Assembly: GCA_910588295.1 (NCBI GenBank)
Contig: CAJUQO010000004.1
Location: 1 to 64,000 of the forward strand
DNA length: 64,000 nucleotides
Source of the DNA: an uncultured Lachnospiraceae bacterium
GTDB lineage: Bacteria; Bacillota; Clostridia; Lachnospirales; Lachnospiraceae
Direction of reading: 5' to 3'
Below, in pieces: positions 61,029 to 64,000 of the stretch (position 1 is the stretch's first letter; each line of letters begins with the position of its first letter). Both the position numbers and the translations under genes were made by a program. The notes under the pieces are model-generated. The model did no database searches. It had not been told where the DNA came from and saw only the letters and a program-made list of their open reading frames with translations.

Positions 61029-62348
61029 TTAAATCCTGCAAAGCACAAAAATATTGTAAATGGCCCGGATCGCCGTCTCAAAATCGTCATTCGCTACACC
61101 GATAATGATATTCAGCTCGCTGGAGCCCTGGTCGATCATCTTGACATTGACATGGGCATGGGCCAGTGCGGAGAAAATCCGCCCCGCCGTACCCCGGGTG
61201 GACTTCATTCCTCTTCCTACGACAGCGATTAAAGCCAAATCCGCCTCCAGGGATACGCTGTCGGGATGTACGGCCTTCTGGATGCCCGTCAGCACCTTCT
61301 GCTCATGCTCGGCAAATTCCGTCTGGTGCGCCAGAATCGTCATCGTGTCTATCCCGGAGGGCATATGTTCAAAGGAAATGCCATTCTCTTCAAATATCTG
61401 AAGTACTTTCCTGCCAAACCCGATCTCGGAGTTCATCATACCTTTTTCAATCGTGATCGAAGCAAATCCTTTCTTTCCGGCAATGCCGGTGATCGTATAC
61501 TCAGACCGGCTGCAAGTATCCCGCACGATCATGGTTCCCCTGTCCTGGGGACGGTTCGTATTGCGGATATTGATGGGGATCCCCACAGTACGCACCGGGA
61601 AGATCGCGTCTTCATGCAATACGGTAGCTCCCATATAGGACAGCTCCCGCAGCTCTTTATAGGTAATGATATCGATGGGCACCGGATTCTCCACCACCCG
61701 CGGATCCGTCACTAGACAGCCCGATACATCGGTCCAGTTCTCATAGAGATCCGCCTTCATGGCCCTGGCCACCAGAGAACCCGTGATATCCGATCCGCCG
61801 CGGGAAAAGGTGTGCACCGTCCCGTCTTCCGACGCTCCGTAAAATCCCGGGATCACGGCATACTCCAGATCTTTCAGAAGCCCGCCCAGTTTCTGGTTCG
61901 TCGCAAAACTATCCAGAGTACCGTCTTCACTGAACACGATACCGTCCGCTGCGTCTACAAAAGGGAAATCCAGATAACGGGACATGATGATACCGTTCAG
62001 ATACTCGCCGCGGGAAGCCGCATACTGCACGCCTGCCCGATCGCGGAAATGCTGCCCGATGGCGGCAAACTCTTCCTCCAGAGACAGCGCAATCCCCAGT
62101 CCGTCAATGATCTCCTGGTATCTCTCCCGTATCGCGGCAAGCTGCCCGGAAAAATCCTCGCCCGTCTCCGCAGCTTCATAGCATTTATATAACATATCTG
62201 TAACCTTCGCATCCCCCGCAAATCGCTTGCCAGGGGCGGACGGCACCACATATTTTCTGGTGGGATCAGAGCGGATGATACTCCCTACCTTCTGAAACTG
62301 TTCAGCGCTGGCCAGAGAGCTGCCGCCGAACTTAACTACTTTCTTCAT
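61029..62348 (-). CDS. lysC: Aspartate kinase
   Basis: 439 residues, monofunctional class with two C-terminal ACT domains. KFGGSSLAS at the start, FSRGGSDITGSLVARA, ENWTDVSGCLVTDPRVV, ACT segments ITIEKGMMNSEIGFGRKVLQIFEENGI and VGRGMKSTRGTAGRIFSALAHAHVNVKMIDQGSSELNI. Commits aspartate to lysine, threonine and methionine. First gene of the pyrH operon; GGAGGGAAGT precedes ATG. Confidence 0.94.
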   Translation of the reverse strand: MKKVVKFGGSSLASAEQFQKVGSIIRSDPTRKYVVPSAPGKRFAGDAKVTDMLYKCYEAAETGEDFSGQLAAIRERYQEIIDGLGIALSLEEEFAAIGQHFRDRAGVQYAASRGEYLNGIIMSRYLDFPFVDAADGIVFSEDGTLDSFATNQKLGGLLKDLEYAVIPGFYGASEDGTVHTFSRGGSDITGSLVARAMKADLYENWTDVSGCLVTDPRVVENPVPIDIITYKELRELSYMGATVLHEDAIFPVRTVGIPINIRNTNRPQDRGTMIVRDTCSRSEYTITGIAGKKGFASITIEKGMMNSEIGFGRKVLQIFEENGISFEHMPSGIDTMTILAHQTEFAEHEQKVLTGIQKAVHPDSVSLEADLALIAVVGRGMKSTRGTAGRIFSALAHAHVNVKMIDQGSSELNIIIGVANDDFETAIRAIYNIFVLCRI

Positions 62349-62386
62349 ACTTCCCTCCGTCTATTTATTTCAGGTAATACTCAAAA

Positions 62387-62400
62387 GCTGAACTGTTACC
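62387..62400. repeat. Single arm of the 24149-24179 repeat
   Basis: GCTGAACTGTTACC, identical to the right arm of the hairpin at 24149-24179, in the lysC leader. The rest of the 62349-62479 gap shows no riboswitch I recognise. Confidence 0.55.
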
Positions 62401-62479
62401 AAAAATCCTCATAAATTCTATCATCTTCGCGCCTGAATGTAAATAGCGAAAGCAAAGTTGTTGCCAGATCAAATTGTTA

Positions 62480-62989
62480 CTATACGAAGGGCAGCGGCTC
62501 GCTGGGATCCTTCAGATTCTGTTTGACAGCCCGCTGGACAGACTGGAAGTCCATCCCTGTGGCCATGGCAATCTCAGAAAACAACACTTTCTGGGCCGTC
62601 AGGAGCGTGGACTTATCACGGCTTCCCAACGGTTTTTCCAGATCTTTGATCATCAGCATCTTCGTCATGCGGGCCATCCGGCCCGGATTGCCTTCCCGCA
62701 GGATCTCCAGCATCTGCTCCTGCCTTTTGCCGATATCGGAAACCCATTCCACCTCCGACTCCTGCAGCTCCAGGCAGATATCCCGCACCTCATCCCGCGA
62801 CAACAGCGCCCGCAGGCGCACACGGCCATTCTCCTGATTCACCGGCACATACACTGTCGTGCGTTTATCCGGCCACGAGCAAAGCTGATAGTAGGGAACC
62901 ATTTCCCTACCTTTTTTCATCTCTACAACATCCCGTACCTCACACACGCCCTCCATGGAATGCACCACATAGTCGCCCGTCTTTAGCAT
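62480..62989 (-). CDS. CarD/CdnL-family RNA polymerase-binding regulator
   Basis: 169 residues. N-terminal Tudor-like RNAP-interaction domain (TGDYVVHSMEGVCEVRDVVEMKKGREMVPYYQLCS) and C-terminal helical domain (LLTAQKVLFSEIAMATGMDFQSVQRAVKQNL). CarD proteins stabilise open promoter complexes. GAGGGGGAAAAT precedes ATG 62989. Confidence 0.9.
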   Translation of the reverse strand: MLKTGDYVVHSMEGVCEVRDVVEMKKGREMVPYYQLCSWPDKRTTVYVPVNQENGRVRLRALLSRDEVRDICLELQESEVEWVSDIGKRQEQMLEILREGNPGRMARMTKMLMIKDLEKPLGSRDKSTLLTAQKVLFSEIAMATGMDFQSVQRAVKQNLKDPSEPLPFV

Positions 62990-63111
62990 ATTTTCCCCCT
63001 CATTTTCGTAAAACCATCACAAAAATCCTGCCATCCCATCTCCTTTTGTACACCGGATACACAAAAAGAAACGGCCTCCGCAATCATTTTGTTAACCACA
63101 GAACTCAAAAA

Positions 63112-63137
63112 ATGCTCTTTTATCACTAAAAGAGCAT
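63112..63137 (-). terminator. Hairpin with T6, just after a promoter
   Basis: ATGCTCTTTT and exact complement with a 6-base loop; six T follow on the minus strand. Serves as terminator of the DeoR fragment and lies within the first ~35 bases of transcripts from 63153-63181. Confidence 0.75.
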
Positions 63138-63152
63138 CATTTTATACAAAAA

Positions 63153-63181
63153 ATTATATATCAGTATGCAAAAAAAGTCAA
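63153..63181 (-). promoter_or_regulatory. Consensus promoter toward the CarD-type gene
   Basis: Minus strand TTGACT (63176-63181), 17-bp spacer, TATAAT (63153-63158). Transcription would start near 63146 and meet a terminator hairpin almost at once. Confidence 0.7.
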
Positions 63182-63222
63182 TCTTAAGAAAAGAGGAATC
63201 CTTGTTGACAAATTGTATGACA

Positions 63223-63732
63223 CTATTTCGCAATCTTTGCTATATCTACTTTGATCCCCTCACTCCGGATCCTCTCCAGAATCTCCGGATCCGCATATTC
63301 ATCCGTTATGAATACATCTAACTCCGAAAGATCCGCGAATTTGGCAAAAGAGATATTATCCAGTTTGGAACTGTCCGCCAGCAGAATACACTGTCTGGAA
63401 TTTTCAATAATACGTTCTTTCATCAACGCCGTATCCAGCTGCGGCGTTGTTATCCCTTTCTTCATATTAATACCGTTGGCTCCAATAAAAAATGTATCCA
63501 CATTCAACTTTGCGATGGCCTCGATAGCTGTATTCCCGATCATATAGTGGTGTCCTTTTCTCACTTCTCCGCCGGCCACAAACAGTGATACATCGGTGTG
63601 ATTGTCCAGATAACTGGCAATATTCAGGTCATACGTGACCACCATTAATTTTTTAAAGCCTTCAAGTATCTTTGCGACTTCATAGATCGTCGTCCCCGCA
63701 TCCAACGCAATGCAGTCGCCTTCGTCTGTCAT
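63223..63732 (-). pseudogene. DeoR-family regulator, 5'-truncated
   Basis: About 169 residues of the DeoR C-terminal sensor domain (EGDCIALDAGTTIYEVAKIL, VVTYDLNIASYLDN, FVAGGEVRKGHHYMIGNTA, DTFFIGANGINMKKGITTPQ, LLADSSKLDNISFAKFADL). The N-terminal helix-turn-helix, normally ~80 residues, is absent: sequence upstream of ~63735 belongs to another gene in a different frame. A non-functional remnant or a sensor-only protein. Confidence 0.75.
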
Positions 63733-64000
63733 CCAGCTGCAGAAGGGAGGCGTACCCGGCAAATGCCTCGCAGGGATGCCGTACCAGAAAACACACACAA
63801 TCCCGGTTGACCGCCATGGCCGACAGAAGACTGACAAATTCTGTCCCTGTCCCCAGGGCATCCGCCAGTTCATGAAGCGTATCCGTCAGCTTTCCCTGCC
63901 GTTTCTGATCCCGTTCCCGATGATCCTCCCGCCGCTTTTGCAGCCAGGCGGCGGCATGGGCGTCCCACGCTTCTTTGCTTTCCTCCTGCCGTCCGGCCAG
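63680..64000 (-). CDS. Unknown protein, partial (5' end outside window, 3' end disrupted)
   Basis: Open frame of 106 codons from the window edge to TGA at 63680, e.g. KLTDTLHELADALGTGTEFVSLLSAMAVN and CFLVRHPCEAFAGYASLLQ. Charged and helical at first. The last ~17 codons read DeoR-gene DNA out of frame (after LLQLDD), so the natural end is lost at a junction near 63735. Not recognised. Confidence 0.5.
   Translation of the reverse strand: MAGRQEESKEAWDAHAAAWLQKRREDHRERDQKRQGKLTDTLHELADALGTGTEFVSLLSAMAVNRDCVCFLVRHPCEAFAGYASLLQLDDRRRRLHCVGCGDDDL

Noticed and set aside
62349..62479. Lysine riboswitch or T-box before lysC
   Set aside because: Too short and no conserved core or terminator pair seen.

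Overview
The window reads as a chromosomal segment of a spore-forming Firmicute, most likely Lachnospiraceae (Clostridium cluster XIVa). Reasons: DUF4317 protein, CsoR-CopA, lysC-pyrH-frr-uppS-cdsA-dxr-rseP gene order, membrane pyrophosphatase, Gram-positive promoters and Shine-Dalgarno sites, and a SpoIID-like gene plus a Spo0A-C-like gene. Assignment is by pattern recognition only; no database was searched.

Layout. (1) 1-18620, plus strand: the tail module of a siphovirus-like prophage or phage-tail-like particle. It holds a tape measure gene, a small coiled-coil protein, a tail-tip/fibre protein, a small protein, a distal tail protein and a BppU-type fibre. No capsid, lysis or integrase gene is visible. 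The tape measure gene is split by a 1,049-nt group I intron (2919-3967). The intron carries, on the opposite strand, a zinc-ribbon gene with its own promoter. A second copy of intron tail plus zinc-ribbon gene, and two truncated tape measure fragments, lie just upstream (1-1288). (2) 18646-23901, minus: DNA glycosylase, small conserved protein, coaD, a lipoprotein and a polar amino-acid ABC transporter. (3) 24221-27165, plus: copper resistance (CsoR operators, csoR, copA with a fused CopZ-like domain). (4) 27271-29577, minus: metY and cysK. (5) 29918-36451: small alarmone synthetase, esterase, DUF4317 protein, tRNA-Leu and tRNA-Pro, an Lsa-like ABC-F protein with a long leader, an AlkD-like protein and an unknown. 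(6) 36589-43889, minus: a divergent GroEL with a trigger-factor-like partner, a decayed SDR locus, a PanB-like protein with a LuxR regulator, aldo/keto reductase, CapA-like protein and shikimate kinase. (7) 44208-50049: DtxR-type regulator, GH13 hydrolase, AAA-ATPase/nuclease-like protein, membrane pyrophosphatase. (8) 50354-54658: a SpoIID-like/peptidoglycan-binding gene cut in two by a ~3.0-kb element. (9) 54737-62989, minus: sigma-like protein, rseP-dxr-cdsA-uppS-frr-pyrH-lysC, and a CarD-type regulator. (10) 63223-64000: a DeoR fragment abutting an unrelated partial gene.

Most striking system: the element at 51240-54275. It encodes a large serine recombinase, a protein resembling the Spo0A DNA-binding domain, a YgiT-type zinc finger and a small conserved protein. 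Its ends share a short direct repeat (TGG-A/T-TGA). Joining the flanks at the shared TGA restores an uninterrupted 422-residue SpoIID-like protein. This is the architecture of a skin-type intervening element, possibly excised in the mother cell during sporulation. The window therefore has two kinds of intervening sequence that restore a host frame: one removed from RNA (group I intron, tape measure) and one removable from DNA (serine recombinase element).
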